The notes below the pieces were generated by a model. It saw only the letters and a list, made by a program, of their open reading frames with translations, had not been told where the DNA came from and did not search any database. DNA of 38,128 nucleotides from Planctomycetota bacterium (GTDB taxonomy: Bacteria > Planctomycetota > PUPC01 > JACPCR01): NCBI GenBank assembly GCA_027625095.1, contig JAQBXN010000037.1, positions 22,501-60,628 on the forward strand, written 5' to 3'. The stretch's first letter is position 1. The number at the start of each line of letters is the position of its first letter. This document shows, one piece after another, positions 24,857 to 33,970 of this stretch. Made by a program: the position numbers and the translations under genes.

Positions 24857-25267
24857 ATGTGCAGAAAATTCCTCCTGGCCCTTGCCTTGTTTTATTCAAC
24901 ATCGGCCAGCAGCACCGCTGCCGACTGGTTGGACTCTTATGAAGCTGCGGCAGAAAAGGCCGAGAAAAGTCAGAAACCTATGTTACTTTTTTACTTCCGG
25001 GCAAACTGCAAACAATGCCGGAAACTGGAAACATCGACGCTCGCCGATCCAGAGGTAGTTGAGCGTCTGGATAAATTCGTCCTGGCAAGAGTAGACGTGG
25101 CCGAGAACCTGAAAGAACTCCTGCGATTGAAGCCAATCGGCAACGTTACCCCCTACATCATATTCACCCGACCGGATGGCCAGCAGCTCTTCAATACCAG
25201 CGGCTACGTCCCCGCTTCTCTCTTTGTAAAGCGTCTCGATCAGGCTTTAGCGAAATCGGGCAGCTAG
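24857..25267 (+). CDS. Exported thioredoxin-like protein
   Basis: 136 residues. The signal peptide (MCRKFLLALALFYSTSASST) is cleaved near TAA-DW. The mature part is a thioredoxin fold of the DUF255/Thioredoxin_7 type: KPMLLFYFRANCKQCRKLE with the redox pair Cys51-x-x-Cys54 (NCKQC), the cis-Pro region VTPYIIF, and a final strand-helix. It probably works in the periplasm as a disulfide reductase or isomerase for exported Cys proteins. CKQC is not a standard CGPC or CPHC active site, so its redox potential cannot be guessed. It is followed by an unrelated small gene after 67 bases in the same direction. Confidence 0.9.
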   Translation: MCRKFLLALALFYSTSASSTAADWLDSYEAAAEKAEKSQKPMLLFYFRANCKQCRKLETSTLADPEVVERLDKFVLARVDVAENLKELLRLKPIGNVTPYIIFTRPDGQQLFNTSGYVPASLFVKRLDQALAKSGS

Positions 25268-25334
25268 TTCTGAGGTATCTTAATCCTTTCCATTCTGTTA
25301 ACGGAATTTCTCTTTCACACAACGGAGCCCATAT

Positions 25335-25916
25335 ATGATCAAGAATAATTTCGACATAGGAGAAGAAGGCTGGTGTTCATACGACTACCACGCCAGCATC
25401 ATTAACGACATTCGAAACATTTTCATCTTGAATACCTGGGAGCCAAGGGGTGGAGTAAACAATTCCGGTTACGTCTGGACAGACCACCGGCGTTGGAGCA
25501 CAGACGTTCCGGAGAATCCGATTTCGATTCTTCCGTTGATCTACTACAGACGCTGGGAAAACAAAGGCCAGATCGATCTCCGGGAGGCCGAGGTCTCAGT
25601 CTACTTGCGCGGAGACAACCTGAGACTGTTCGGCGCCGAATGTTATTTCTGGGTTATCGGGCCGACACGCTGGCATTTCAAGAGTCAACCGCTTGAGATC
25701 TCCGACGGGCAATGGGCGGGCAAACCTAATCGCTTCACCCTCAAGAATGACGAATCACTCTGGAACATGAGTTGGGCTGGATTGCCACCAAAGCCGCATT
25801 CGCTCGATGAATCTCTGGGCCATGTATCCAGCTACGGGTTCTCATTCGTCGGCTTCTCGATGGAGGTGGACGGAAGACTATCGATGGACGAATTTGAGAT
25901 CAGGCCTGCAAGTTAG
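25335..25916 (+). CDS. Small beta-rich protein, possibly carbohydrate-binding, unknown family
   Basis: 193 residues with GGAG 7 bases before the ATG. It has no signal peptide. It is rich in Trp, Tyr and Gly and predicted all-beta (SVYLRGDNLRLFGAECYFWV; GFSFVGFSMEVDGRLSMDEF). The order of strands, a long Trp-rich loop near the start and a last strand ending MDEFEIRP resemble galactose-binding-like jelly rolls. I do not recognise a specific family, so the carbohydrate-binding idea is inference. It is convergent with the PhyH gene. Confidence 0.75.
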   Translation: MIKNNFDIGEEGWCSYDYHASIINDIRNIFILNTWEPRGGVNNSGYVWTDHRRWSTDVPENPISILPLIYYRRWENKGQIDLREAEVSVYLRGDNLRLFGAECYFWVIGPTRWHFKSQPLEISDGQWAGKPNRFTLKNDESLWNMSWAGLPPKPHSLDESLGHVSSYGFSFVGFSMEVDGRLSMDEFEIRPAS

Positions 25917-26027
25917 CAAAACGCAGTGAGCAACAGATCGAAAGTTTTCGCATTGACAGAAAGCAGATAGGGCGGGCAGCTTAGAGCAAGAGCAAAGGCA
26001 AGACGGACTCGTGCCTGAACCGCTATG

Positions 26028-26861
26028 CTACTCCTCCGAATCTTCCTCCTCATACTTCTTGTAAAGCTTCGAGCCCTTGTCTTCGTAGCGGTAATGCGGC
26101 ATCGAGATGACGGCTTTCTGCGCATCGGTCAAGTCATCATAGAAAGCCGGCGGAGACCATGTACCCATGACGCCAGATGCCATCACGCCTGAGTTGTAGC
26201 GAATGATGACCGAACGACGCTGGTGTCTGGCAACCCAGGGCAATGTGCCGTGCATCAGGCACTCGACAAAAAGGATCGCATCCCCGGCCTTCGCCGCGAT
26301 CTGAAGGAACCGGTCCTGATGGGTGTGGTAGAGGCGTATCTCATCTGAACAGGGATAGTTGGCCTTATGGCTGCCCGGCAAGCATGCAAATCCGCCGTCG
26401 CCCGGATTCACGTCCGACAACTGCACGGCAACATTGGTCATTCCGCAATACATCCTGCCGTTGCGGTAGAGATAGCTCCGCGACCTGTCCATTGGCTCGC
26501 CGCCCTCGTGAAACCAAAAGCCTTCGGCACCTTCATCCATCGTGATCACTCCAAGCCCTTCCAGACGAAACCCGGGCCCCAAAAGACACTCGAGATGGGA
26601 TGAGTAACCCGGGTGCGCGATCATCTCTCGAAAAGGATCGCAGTGCGGCTTCCCCCACTCGAGCATGCCAGCCAGATCGCCGCGGCCAATTATACCTGTC
26701 AGTGTCCTGGACTTATGCGCCAGATCGTTGGGACGGATTTTGATTTTGTCAGCATGATGATCAACTGCGGCATTCGCTGCCGCTACCTCTTCAGACGATA
26801 AAGCGCCTCTAATGACCAGATAGCCGTGAACATCAAACAGATATTTTTCTTCTTCCGTCAT
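26028..26861 (-). CDS. Phytanoyl-CoA dioxygenase (PhyH) family protein
   Basis: 277 residues; GGAG lies 8 bases before the ATG. The start EEEKYLFDVHGYLVIRGALS is the typical PhyH opening (FDxxGYLVIRxxL). The double-stranded beta-helix core contains His118 (FWFHEGG), His204 (LMHGTLPW) and basic residues near 216-221 (RRSVIIRY), as expected for two Fe(II) ligands and 2-oxoglutarate binding. The usual H-x-D acid is not in its standard place: His118 is followed by Glu119 and Gly, so the acidic ligand is uncertain. GDGGFACLPGSHKANYP matches the conserved PGSH loop. Substrate unknown; this group is expanded in planctomycetes. It is divergent from the universal stress gene and convergent with the small beta-rich gene. 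The acidic end EEEDSEE is unusual. Confidence 0.9.
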   Translation of the reverse strand: MTEEEKYLFDVHGYLVIRGALSSEEVAAANAAVDHHADKIKIRPNDLAHKSRTLTGIIGRGDLAGMLEWGKPHCDPFREMIAHPGYSSHLECLLGPGFRLEGLGVITMDEGAEGFWFHEGGEPMDRSRSYLYRNGRMYCGMTNVAVQLSDVNPGDGGFACLPGSHKANYPCSDEIRLYHTHQDRFLQIAAKAGDAILFVECLMHGTLPWVARHQRRSVIIRYNSGVMASGVMGTWSPPAFYDDLTDAQKAVISMPHYRYEDKGSKLYKKYEEEDSEE

Positions 26862-27227
26862 GATTGTACTCCATTGTCGTGCGGGTCATCCTTTTCTAGT
26901 CTATCCAGGCGCAGGCTCGTCAGGTTCCTCAAGATTTCTTCCTCATCGTAATCAAGTTTCTTAACTCCCCAACAGGATTCATTAAAATGTAGCAAACTGA
27001 CAACGAACCGAGGTAACAGACAGGCCCGACCGCCACGTGTTCATTGCTTCCTGGACGGCTTGGTTTATAAAAGAGCCCAAAGAAGATGGCAGGGAGAAGG
27101 GTAGACCTTGCACATCATGCGGCACTGTTCGTGTGCATTGCAGCTACTTCAGGAAGAATTATCACCCCGCTTGAGAATTTACCGATTATGCGAGGGGGGC
27201 CAGAATCCTCATACAACGGAGAAGCAA
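26862..27227. promoter_or_regulatory. Divergent intergenic region between PhyH and USP genes, with a candidate promoter
   Basis: 366 bases without a gene. A possible sigma-70-type promoter for the plus-strand USP gene is TTGCTT (27044-27049), 16 bases, TATAAA (27066-27071). The -35 is poor (3 of 6) and the leader would be about 150 bases. The USP gene has a ribosome site GGAG 6 bases before its ATG. I see no riboswitch or operator. Confidence 0.3.
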
Positions 27228-28070
27228 ATGTTCAAAAGAATTTTGGTCCCAACGGACGGTTCAGATTACAGTTCAGCGGCTTTTGATTACGCTGTTTTTC
27301 TCGCTAATTCATTCGAGAATGCCTTGGTCTGCGGCCTGAGTGTTGTCGATGTCAAGACCCTTGCGGGGCCTCTGCTCCATGACCTGGGCGTGAGCATTGG
27401 GCTTGGGCCATTTGACACCTACCAGCCAAAGGTGCGGAAGATGTTGCAAAAGCGGGCAGAGGAGGCGATTGGGGTAGGTCGTGAAAAGTGTGAGGCCGGT
27501 GGAGTAGAGTTCGAATCTCATACAGTGGACGGCATCGTAAGCCGGGAGATTCTGCACAGGGCAGACGGTTGCGACCTCGTTGTCATGGGGAAACTGGGGG
27601 AACATGCGGACTGGAGGTCGTCACTCTTCGGGCATACGGTGGAAACCGTGGTGCGCGCCTCTCGCCATCCGGTACTGGTAACCCCCCAGGAGTTCTGCGA
27701 GCCAACACGGGCCCTGATTGCGTATGACGGCAGCACCCATTCTTACGATGCGATGCACGGCGCAGGGGAACTCGCCGTGAAGCTAAAGATTCCACTGGTG
27801 GCAGTTTCAGCCAATCCCAGCCAGGAGAAGGCAAAGGAGCACTGCCTGGCCGCAGAGAAGTATCTTTCGCGCTTCGGCGTAGAAGTGAAGAGCGTTGCGC
27901 GCGACGGCGATGCAGAGGAGGCCATTCTGACAGTTTTGGATGAGGAAAATTGCAACCTGCTGATTATGGGCGCGTACGGCCATTCCAGAATCAGGGAACT
28001 GATTCTCGGCAGCACCACTGAGCAGGTCATGCGGCAGGCGAAGTGCCCCATCCTGCTTCACCGTTCCTGA
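27228..28070 (+). CDS. Tandem universal stress protein (two USP domains)
   Basis: 280 residues from the ATG at 27228, chosen because GGAGA lies 6 bases upstream and MFKRILVPTDGSDYS is the classical USP start; the open frame runs further up. Domain 1 (1-155) ends with a degenerate nucleotide motif (GKLGEHADWRSSLFGH; the Ser/Thr after the last Gly is His). Domain 2 (about 161-280, ALIAYDGSTHS) ends in MGAYGHSRIRELILGSTTEQ, a full G-x2-G-x9-G-S/T ATP site. So one domain probably binds ATP and the other is structural. The protein is cytoplasmic and stress-related by family. It is divergent from the PhyH gene and not linked to an operon. Confidence 0.93.
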   Translation: MFKRILVPTDGSDYSSAAFDYAVFLANSFENALVCGLSVVDVKTLAGPLLHDLGVSIGLGPFDTYQPKVRKMLQKRAEEAIGVGREKCEAGGVEFESHTVDGIVSREILHRADGCDLVVMGKLGEHADWRSSLFGHTVETVVRASRHPVLVTPQEFCEPTRALIAYDGSTHSYDAMHGAGELAVKLKIPLVAVSANPSQEKAKEHCLAAEKYLSRFGVEVKSVARDGDAEEAILTVLDEENCNLLIMGAYGHSRIRELILGSTTEQVMRQAKCPILLHRS

Positions 28071-28132
28071 ACGCATGAGCTTTGCCCAAGACTTCGATTG
28101 AGTGTCAAAGGAACATTCTTACTCCTAATCTC

Positions 28133-28263
28133 ACTCGTAATCTTTGCTCCTCTTACTCCAGAGTTTTTCCGGCCGTCCTTTCAATCCAGCACGCCGTATC
28201 CAATCGTTCCATGTAGCGTTACGCCGATGAACACCATTCCCGAGAGGATTAAAGATTACGAGT
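28133..28263. repeat. Separated inverted repeat in a convergent intergenic region
   Basis: ACTCGTAATCTTT (28133-28145) is the exact complement of 28251-28263, and the match extends with mismatches outward to about 20 bases. The 284-base gap between the USP and solenoid-repeat genes otherwise holds nothing I can name. The left arm is preceded by a near-copy (ACTCCTAATCT), so it is also part of a short tandem repeat. Confidence 0.6.
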
Positions 28264-28354
28264 AAGAGTTGGCGGGCTGTCGGTGAATGGGAGGCACATC
28301 GAGTCGAGAAAGTTCACTGAAAAATTTGGATAAAGCTCAGCTTAATCGCCCAAA

Positions 28355-30670
28355 CTACTTATTCTCAACGTTCATCAGCTTTTTCCAGGCGTCGCCTTCC
28401 AAAGCATCCTCGATGCTGCCTGGCAGATCTACGAAAATAGAATTCTCGCCGACGGTCACGATGCCGTTATTCGGTTTGTTCGGAAAGCTGTCTTCCTGGC
28501 CACCGGCATCGACAAAGAATGAGAGTGACTTTCCGCCGTGGTAGGAATTGCCGCCGGCCCGGGCCTGGTCGGTGTAGAGATAAGTATCCTTCCCTTTCTT
28601 ATCAATAAAGAGAGCCCAACCATTCATGGCGGAAGCGCCGTGGCTGAAGCCGCCACCCTCGTATCGATCGTCACCGGCTTCGTCCATGAAGAGTGCAGTC
28701 GCTTCATCCCAGGCCAGACCCTGTGCAACGAACTGGCGGGTCTGATAGCGATCATTTCCACCCTCCTCGATGAGCGCTCCGGACGCCTGGTGGCAGCCGA
28801 AGCCCTGCGCATAGCGGGAGCCGATGTAGATGTCGTCATCATTGCCCAGATTGGCTAGCAGCCCGAAGGCGTAGAAGTAGCCTCCGCCCTGACAGAAGTT
28901 GCCTGCCTCAAACCGATCCTTCCCAGTGATATCTAGAATCATTCCTATGCCTCCGGAAGCATAAGGCCGATAGCCGATGCCCATTGCCTGCCCCCAACCT
29001 TCGAAAACCCCGGGACTGCTGCCATAGCCGGTGGGTTTTGTACCTTTACAGTAGTACTCGTCATCACCCTCGGCTTCGAGGATAAGTCCGAAACCTCCTG
29101 ACAACCCAACGCCCTGGGAGGTGTCATGAGATTCGTATCGATCGTGGCCTTTGAGATCGACCAGAATGCCGGCACCCCAATGGCCCACACCCTGGTTCAT
29201 TTCCAGACCCCGATAAATGTCATTGCCACTGTGATCAAAGAGCATCCCAACGCCAAAGAATCCACAGCCCTGTCCGAAACGAGTGCATACATAGCTGTCA
29301 TTTCCCGACAGATCTACGAGCGCTCCGACTCCAAAATCCCCACACCCCTGGCGGAAAGGCTCGTGCGTTTCATAAGCGTCATCGCCTTCATAATCCACTA
29401 TCACTGCGGAAGGAATCTTCCCCCAGATAGAGGTGGCAAGATTATTTGCGTAGACATCATCACCGCCCAAGTCATAAATGGCTGCATACTGATTGCCCTC
29501 GTACCTTGAGCGCCCCGTTCCCCCAATCAGAATCACACCATAATCAGTCCCACGCTGTGAAATCGTTGGTTGGGTAATGCCAATTCCAGAGCCCTCGGCA
29601 GCGGCTCTAAGAGATTTCAGAAAGAATGGCTCAAAGAGGTTCGACACGATTTCCGCTTGATTGATCAGTGCCTCTACATTCAGTTTTGGCGCAAGCGCTA
29701 TGAGTTCGGAACTTGAACGCTGCCGGGCAGAAACCGAGTCGTAACTCAACATTCTGGATTCAAAATATGAGTCCAACATTCCCCCTCGATGGCTCCGGAT
29801 GAACTCGACATCGTCATTCGAAAGCCCCGCAAAAGCCTTAGCGTGCGCCTCCGCAGCCGCTTTCAGGACGGCTTCGATATACGAAAGATGCCCCTTGAGA
29901 TCCGTATCTTTATAGGAGGTGAAGCTGATCTTGGGAGTCTCAGCCGGCTCTCGCTTCTCAAAATTGAGAAGCGCGTGCCTGGCCAGGCTTAGTGAGGTGG
30001 AAGGCAAGGCTGGCTTTTCTCGGCCAACCTGAATGAGCTCTCTGCTGACGGCCTCGACCTGAAATGGGCCGCGATGGACATACCTGTTCAAGGCAAGCCG
30101 GTTGGGATCAGGGAACTCTTCACACCGGTTGAGCCGTAATTGAAGATTGTCGCTGTCTTCCCTAAATCCGGCCTGCTCAATGAGCTTGCGGCAGAGGGTT
30201 TCGTAAGCAGGAGTGATCTTTTCAAGATCCGGCCGCAGCACTGCGTTCGCTGGCGTGCCACCCTCTTCCTTTCTTGTGAATGGATAGGGCTGAAGTTGGA
30301 AGGAGATGGACTTCAGCTCATTCTTTGCTCCCTCTCCATTCTTTAGCACCTGCATTTTAACTTCTTCACCCGGCCGAAATTTCTTTCCCTCCTTGCCGAA
30401 TGAGTAGCTCAAACGAATATCCTCACCCTTCCAGACCTCGCCATCCATGCTGACAATAATGTCCCCAGGTGCGAGACCGCCCGCTTCTGCGGAGGAGAGA
30501 ACGGCCACCCGGGTGACCTTCAGACCAAAAGCGGATTCATATCGTTTGTCCTTTTCAAGTTTGACAGTTTCAACGTCAATACCAAGGAACACTTTGCCTG
30601 AATACGGCTCGCCGTCTTCAGCGTTTAAAACCACAAGAAGAGGTAGAAGAACGACAACATATCTGAACAT
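28355..30670 (-). CDS. Exported PDZ protein with about 11 Asp/Gly-rich solenoid-like repeats
   Basis: 771 residues, strong ribosome site AGGAGA. The signal peptide is MFRYVVVLLPLLVVLNAEDG. The PDZ domain spans about 28-125 (FGLKVTRVAVLSSAEAGGLA, PGDIIVSMDG). A helical middle part (about 140-380) is followed by about 11 repeats of 26-28 residues (about 395-720). The consensus is h-h-h-D-x-x-G-[ND]-D-x-Y, seven or so residues, Q-G-x-G-x-x-G-x-G; examples are VDLSGNDSY, FDHSGNDIY and VDLKGHDRY. The Asp-Gly-Asp pattern looks like calcium-binding beta-roll or beta-solenoid turns, but it does not match the RTX nonapeptide. One repeat has a ~20-residue insertion (near KGTKPTGYGSSPGVFEGWGQ). I know no named family. 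It ends the operon with the hydrolase gene 23 bases upstream. Confidence 0.85.
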   Translation of the reverse strand: MFRYVVVLLPLLVVLNAEDGEPYSGKVFLGIDVETVKLEKDKRYESAFGLKVTRVAVLSSAEAGGLAPGDIIVSMDGEVWKGEDIRLSYSFGKEGKKFRPGEEVKMQVLKNGEGAKNELKSISFQLQPYPFTRKEEGGTPANAVLRPDLEKITPAYETLCRKLIEQAGFREDSDNLQLRLNRCEEFPDPNRLALNRYVHRGPFQVEAVSRELIQVGREKPALPSTSLSLARHALLNFEKREPAETPKISFTSYKDTDLKGHLSYIEAVLKAAAEAHAKAFAGLSNDDVEFIRSHRGGMLDSYFESRMLSYDSVSARQRSSSELIALAPKLNVEALINQAEIVSNLFEPFFLKSLRAAAEGSGIGITQPTISQRGTDYGVILIGGTGRSRYEGNQYAAIYDLGGDDVYANNLATSIWGKIPSAVIVDYEGDDAYETHEPFRQGCGDFGVGALVDLSGNDSYVCTRFGQGCGFFGVGMLFDHSGNDIYRGLEMNQGVGHWGAGILVDLKGHDRYESHDTSQGVGLSGGFGLILEAEGDDEYYCKGTKPTGYGSSPGVFEGWGQAMGIGYRPYASGGIGMILDITGKDRFEAGNFCQGGGYFYAFGLLANLGNDDDIYIGSRYAQGFGCHQASGALIEEGGNDRYQTRQFVAQGLAWDEATALFMDEAGDDRYEGGGFSHGASAMNGWALFIDKKGKDTYLYTDQARAGGNSYHGGKSLSFFVDAGGQEDSFPNKPNNGIVTVGENSIFVDLPGSIEDALEGDAWKKLMNVENK

Positions 30671-30693
30671 ATTAATTCTCCTGGAAGGCAGGA

Positions 30694-33600
30694 TTACTCG
30701 ATAAAAACGTCACCCCAGGCTGCGCTGCCAAAATGCCACCTTGCGCCTTGACCTATCGTCTTAAGTTTCAGCTTCTTGACGCCCTTTATACCAATGTCGA
30801 TCTCAACAGCTTTGTCCTTCCATTGAAGCTCATGCGTTGCTGAAAGAAGGCGTTCGTTTCCCCATACCTCAAACTGGATTCGCTCATTCTGGAGACGGAT
30901 CTCTCTGCCCGGTGAGCCCTCTAGATCGACGCCGACAAAGCTATGGAAGCGCTTGAAACGGCCACCGAGGTTAAACTCAATGGTAGACGGAGCCCGGATT
31001 CCAAAGCCTCGATCAAAGAGCTGAAGATTATTCTCTTCCTTTCCGCCCTTCACGAATACGCCGCCGATACTAAGCAGGTTGCCTCGAAAACTGCGGTCGA
31101 CATTTACATTACCTTTGTGCTGATCAATGTAGGATGGCACAACACCGCTGAGATAAACGCGTCCGCTTTCCGGAACGCGAAGGTTCTTCGGCGACTGGCG
31201 GGCATGGACCAGCCCTCGCAACCGCATGTCGCCACGATATGCCGATGAAGGCAGGCACTGCCAATCCTGGTCGAAGTATCCCACAGCAACCGCGGTGGCA
31301 GGCGAGTTCGTCCTTTCATCGAAGATAATAAAATCAAACCAGTTCCGATTATCGAAGGGCCCCCAGTGAAACCAGTTGCCGAATCGGTTATTGATACCGT
31401 AGCTGCTCTTCCATGAGGTGCCGGCGAAGACACAAACATACCGTTTCGAATTCAGCGGATTCGGAAAGCAGAATTTCACCCCAACCTCCTCCCCTTTCCA
31501 GGTTTCGTCGCCCATCGAGACCTCTCGACTGTTTACGCGAATGGGAAGATTGTCATATATTTTTCTGTAGATCTGGTTCTCTTCACGGTTGCCATACAGT
31601 ATCAGACTGAATGCCTCGATATCCTCCGTGCTGACATCCCGGTCCGCCTTGATGCGGCACGGAACGTTGAAAAGCAGCTTCCAATCGGACAGAAAACGCT
31701 CAGCCTCCGCCTTCAAGATCTGATCGGAATCAGAGTTACCGCTGGTCCCATACACCAGCAGAAAAGGCGTGGTGTACGCATCTTCGACAGGGCCTTCCAG
31801 AGAAGCTCTCTTAGTCAGTCCTTTTGCCGGCGCAGCTCCAGCCCATGAGCCCTGAGCTGACTTCCTGAAAAAGTTATCACTCCCAAGCTTTACGCTCTGG
31901 CCATCAATCCGGATTTCCAAACCCTTGCCTCTTTCACGCTTTGGATGGGTTTCCCAGTCGATGGAAAAAGCACGAATGTTGTCCGTACGGATATAGATTT
32001 CGGTCTCTGTGGTTTCAGCCTCTATCTCTGAAAAGCGTGCCGGCTGATCGAATTCCTGAATTCTGAGCCAGTAGGCCCGGCCATACTTCAGTTTCCATGT
32101 CCGGTGACGAATCTTCCAGGGGGATAACTCGCGCTTTTGATTCCAGATCCACGACCACTGTTCCGCATTGAATTCCGGTTTGAATCCGCCATGCCCGGCT
32201 TCCGGATCTTCACGGTAGATCACCTTACTGCCGAGGCGCTTCAATCGAGCGACCATGCCGCGGGCGTGGCCAACGGGGACAACTCCGTCATTGGCCCCAT
32301 GAATACAGAAACTGGGTAGATTCAGCATGTTTTCCGCAAATGATGTCGGGTCGAGTGTATCCGCAACGAACAGACAGAGGCGGTTGAAGGGCATGGGCAG
32401 ACTCTCCAGCGGCCCCGGTGGAAAATCTGTTCCCCAGTCCCAAAGAGACTCCCAGACCCCTCGGTGGCTGTTCCCCGCATTGGGGGCAACGCCGGCAAAG
32501 AGATACGGATACTTGGTGCCGATGTTCCAACTGCCGGTCCCGCCCATGGAGTGGCCTGTCATGATGACCCGATCCTCATCAATATTGTAGTCTCGCAGCA
32601 CATCCTGAAGCACTGCGAGAATGTCCTCCTCAGCAATAAACATATAGTCAAGACTCCCACGCCCGTGCGGACCAACGACAATGGCGCCCTTGCTCACAAA
32701 AGTGGGATGTCCCTGATACGGGCGATACCAGCCATGGCCATGGAGCGAAAGAAAAAGGGGATGAGCCTTCGATTCGTCGTAATCATCAGGGACGCTGATG
32801 GAGTAAGTTTGCAGCGAACCGTCAACTTCTGATCGGTAGGCACGTAGAAAGTTTCCGCGCTTTTTCGGGAAAGGATTCTGAGCAGCGAGTAACTGGTTTA
32901 GCTCTCCAGTAGTGATTTCAAGATTCTCACGGAATCTCTTTTTATCAATCTGGCCGCTCTGGGTCAGAGCGTCTATCTCATTTCTCAGGTAAGCGACATT
33001 CGCATCAATCCAATCGGCCTCTCGCGGGGATCGTCTGCGCAAGTCGGCCTGGGACTCGTCAAATTTCACTTTGAGTTGCTGAACCCGGTCGGCGTACTCG
33101 AGGCGGTCAAGAAGCGTAATTTTCACAAGCCGTTGGTACTGGACCAGAGCCAGGTCGGCAGACACCCGCAAACTGACCTCACTCTCAACCGGTCGCAGTG
33201 AAATCGCGAACAAGTGAAGCTTGTCATTCCAGGGCAAGCGAAATGAACTCAGCCCGCGGCCCTCATCCAAAGGAATCGTCACTCGCCAGATCCTCGCTTT
33301 AGTGCCGATTTCCTCCACCAGACCGGAACTGCCTAAAGGCTTGAAATACCCCTGAGAGGCTAACGATAAAAGGCCTACCGTAACAGGGTCTTCCTGCCAA
33401 TCCGGAACTCCAAGCCTGGCAGGGACGAGATCGCTTCCATATTTCAGCAACAGTTCCGTATCAACATGACCACCATGTGAGGCGATCAGCAGATCCATAG
33501 ACCGATAGTGGGAAAAGGAATGACGAATCCATTGCCCCTTGCACCTGACGTTGTTCAGCGCGCCTGTCCTGGAGGAAGGGAACAGGAACTTAGATGTTCC

Positions 33601-33912
33601 AAGCTCAACCAGTTCACCAGGCCCGGGCAGCCCGGACGCAGAATAGGACATACCGGGCATATGGAGTGGATTCCGGGACATATCCAGGTTGCCATCACGC
33701 GGTCGTTCTTCTCGCGCTATGCCGTCATTGTTGAACTGGGACAGGAGATCAATCGGCACGATCCATTTGTCACGCCACCTGTAATTTGTCCACCCGAAGC
33801 CTGGCAGGCCGTAAACCGTTACCAAGAGTAGCGCCAGGAACGCCAAGGCAACAATGCTGTATGCAATTCCCCGCCGACGATCAAGAAATGGAAAAACCAT
33901 ATTCTGTTTCAT
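30694..33912 (-). CDS. Membrane-anchored alpha/beta hydrolase with C-terminal NPCBM-like domain
   Basis: 1072 residues. An uncleaved N-terminal helix (about 16-36, AYSIVALAFLALLLVTVYGL) anchors it; the rest is likely outside. Residues 60-350 are an N-domain with a helical stretch (270-345). The hydrolase core (about 365-590) resembles prolyl-oligopeptidase/PHB-depolymerase esterases: oxyanion loop LSLHGHGWYRPYQG, nucleophile GHSMGG (Ser455), HGANDGVV (Asp542) and EAGHGGF (His574). A linker and beta-rich region (600-950) follows. The end (about 960-1072: FHSFVGVDLEGSP ... HFGSAAWGDVFIE) fits the NPCBM carbohydrate-binding fold. It probably de-esterifies a polysaccharide or processes glycopeptides. 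It is sandwiched between a lipoprotein gene and the PDZ repeat gene, so the three products probably act together at the envelope. Confidence 0.9.
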   Translation of the reverse strand: MKQNMVFPFLDRRRGIAYSIVALAFLALLLVTVYGLPGFGWTNYRWRDKWIVPIDLLSQFNNDGIAREERPRDGNLDMSRNPLHMPGMSYSASGLPGPGELVELGTSKFLFPSSRTGALNNVRCKGQWIRHSFSHYRSMDLLIASHGGHVDTELLLKYGSDLVPARLGVPDWQEDPVTVGLLSLASQGYFKPLGSSGLVEEIGTKARIWRVTIPLDEGRGLSSFRLPWNDKLHLFAISLRPVESEVSLRVSADLALVQYQRLVKITLLDRLEYADRVQQLKVKFDESQADLRRRSPREADWIDANVAYLRNEIDALTQSGQIDKKRFRENLEITTGELNQLLAAQNPFPKKRGNFLRAYRSEVDGSLQTYSISVPDDYDESKAHPLFLSLHGHGWYRPYQGHPTFVSKGAIVVGPHGRGSLDYMFIAEEDILAVLQDVLRDYNIDEDRVIMTGHSMGGTGSWNIGTKYPYLFAGVAPNAGNSHRGVWESLWDWGTDFPPGPLESLPMPFNRLCLFVADTLDPTSFAENMLNLPSFCIHGANDGVVPVGHARGMVARLKRLGSKVIYREDPEAGHGGFKPEFNAEQWSWIWNQKRELSPWKIRHRTWKLKYGRAYWLRIQEFDQPARFSEIEAETTETEIYIRTDNIRAFSIDWETHPKRERGKGLEIRIDGQSVKLGSDNFFRKSAQGSWAGAAPAKGLTKRASLEGPVEDAYTTPFLLVYGTSGNSDSDQILKAEAERFLSDWKLLFNVPCRIKADRDVSTEDIEAFSLILYGNREENQIYRKIYDNLPIRVNSREVSMGDETWKGEEVGVKFCFPNPLNSKRYVCVFAGTSWKSSYGINNRFGNWFHWGPFDNRNWFDFIIFDERTNSPATAVAVGYFDQDWQCLPSSAYRGDMRLRGLVHARQSPKNLRVPESGRVYLSGVVPSYIDQHKGNVNVDRSFRGNLLSIGGVFVKGGKEENNLQLFDRGFGIRAPSTIEFNLGGRFKRFHSFVGVDLEGSPGREIRLQNERIQFEVWGNERLLSATHELQWKDKAVEIDIGIKGVKKLKLKTIGQGARWHFGSAAWGDVFIE

Positions 33913-33970
33913 TCATCCAGCCGCGTAACTGGCGACGTCGGAGGTGACTGACTAAGCAGATAATGTCTGA

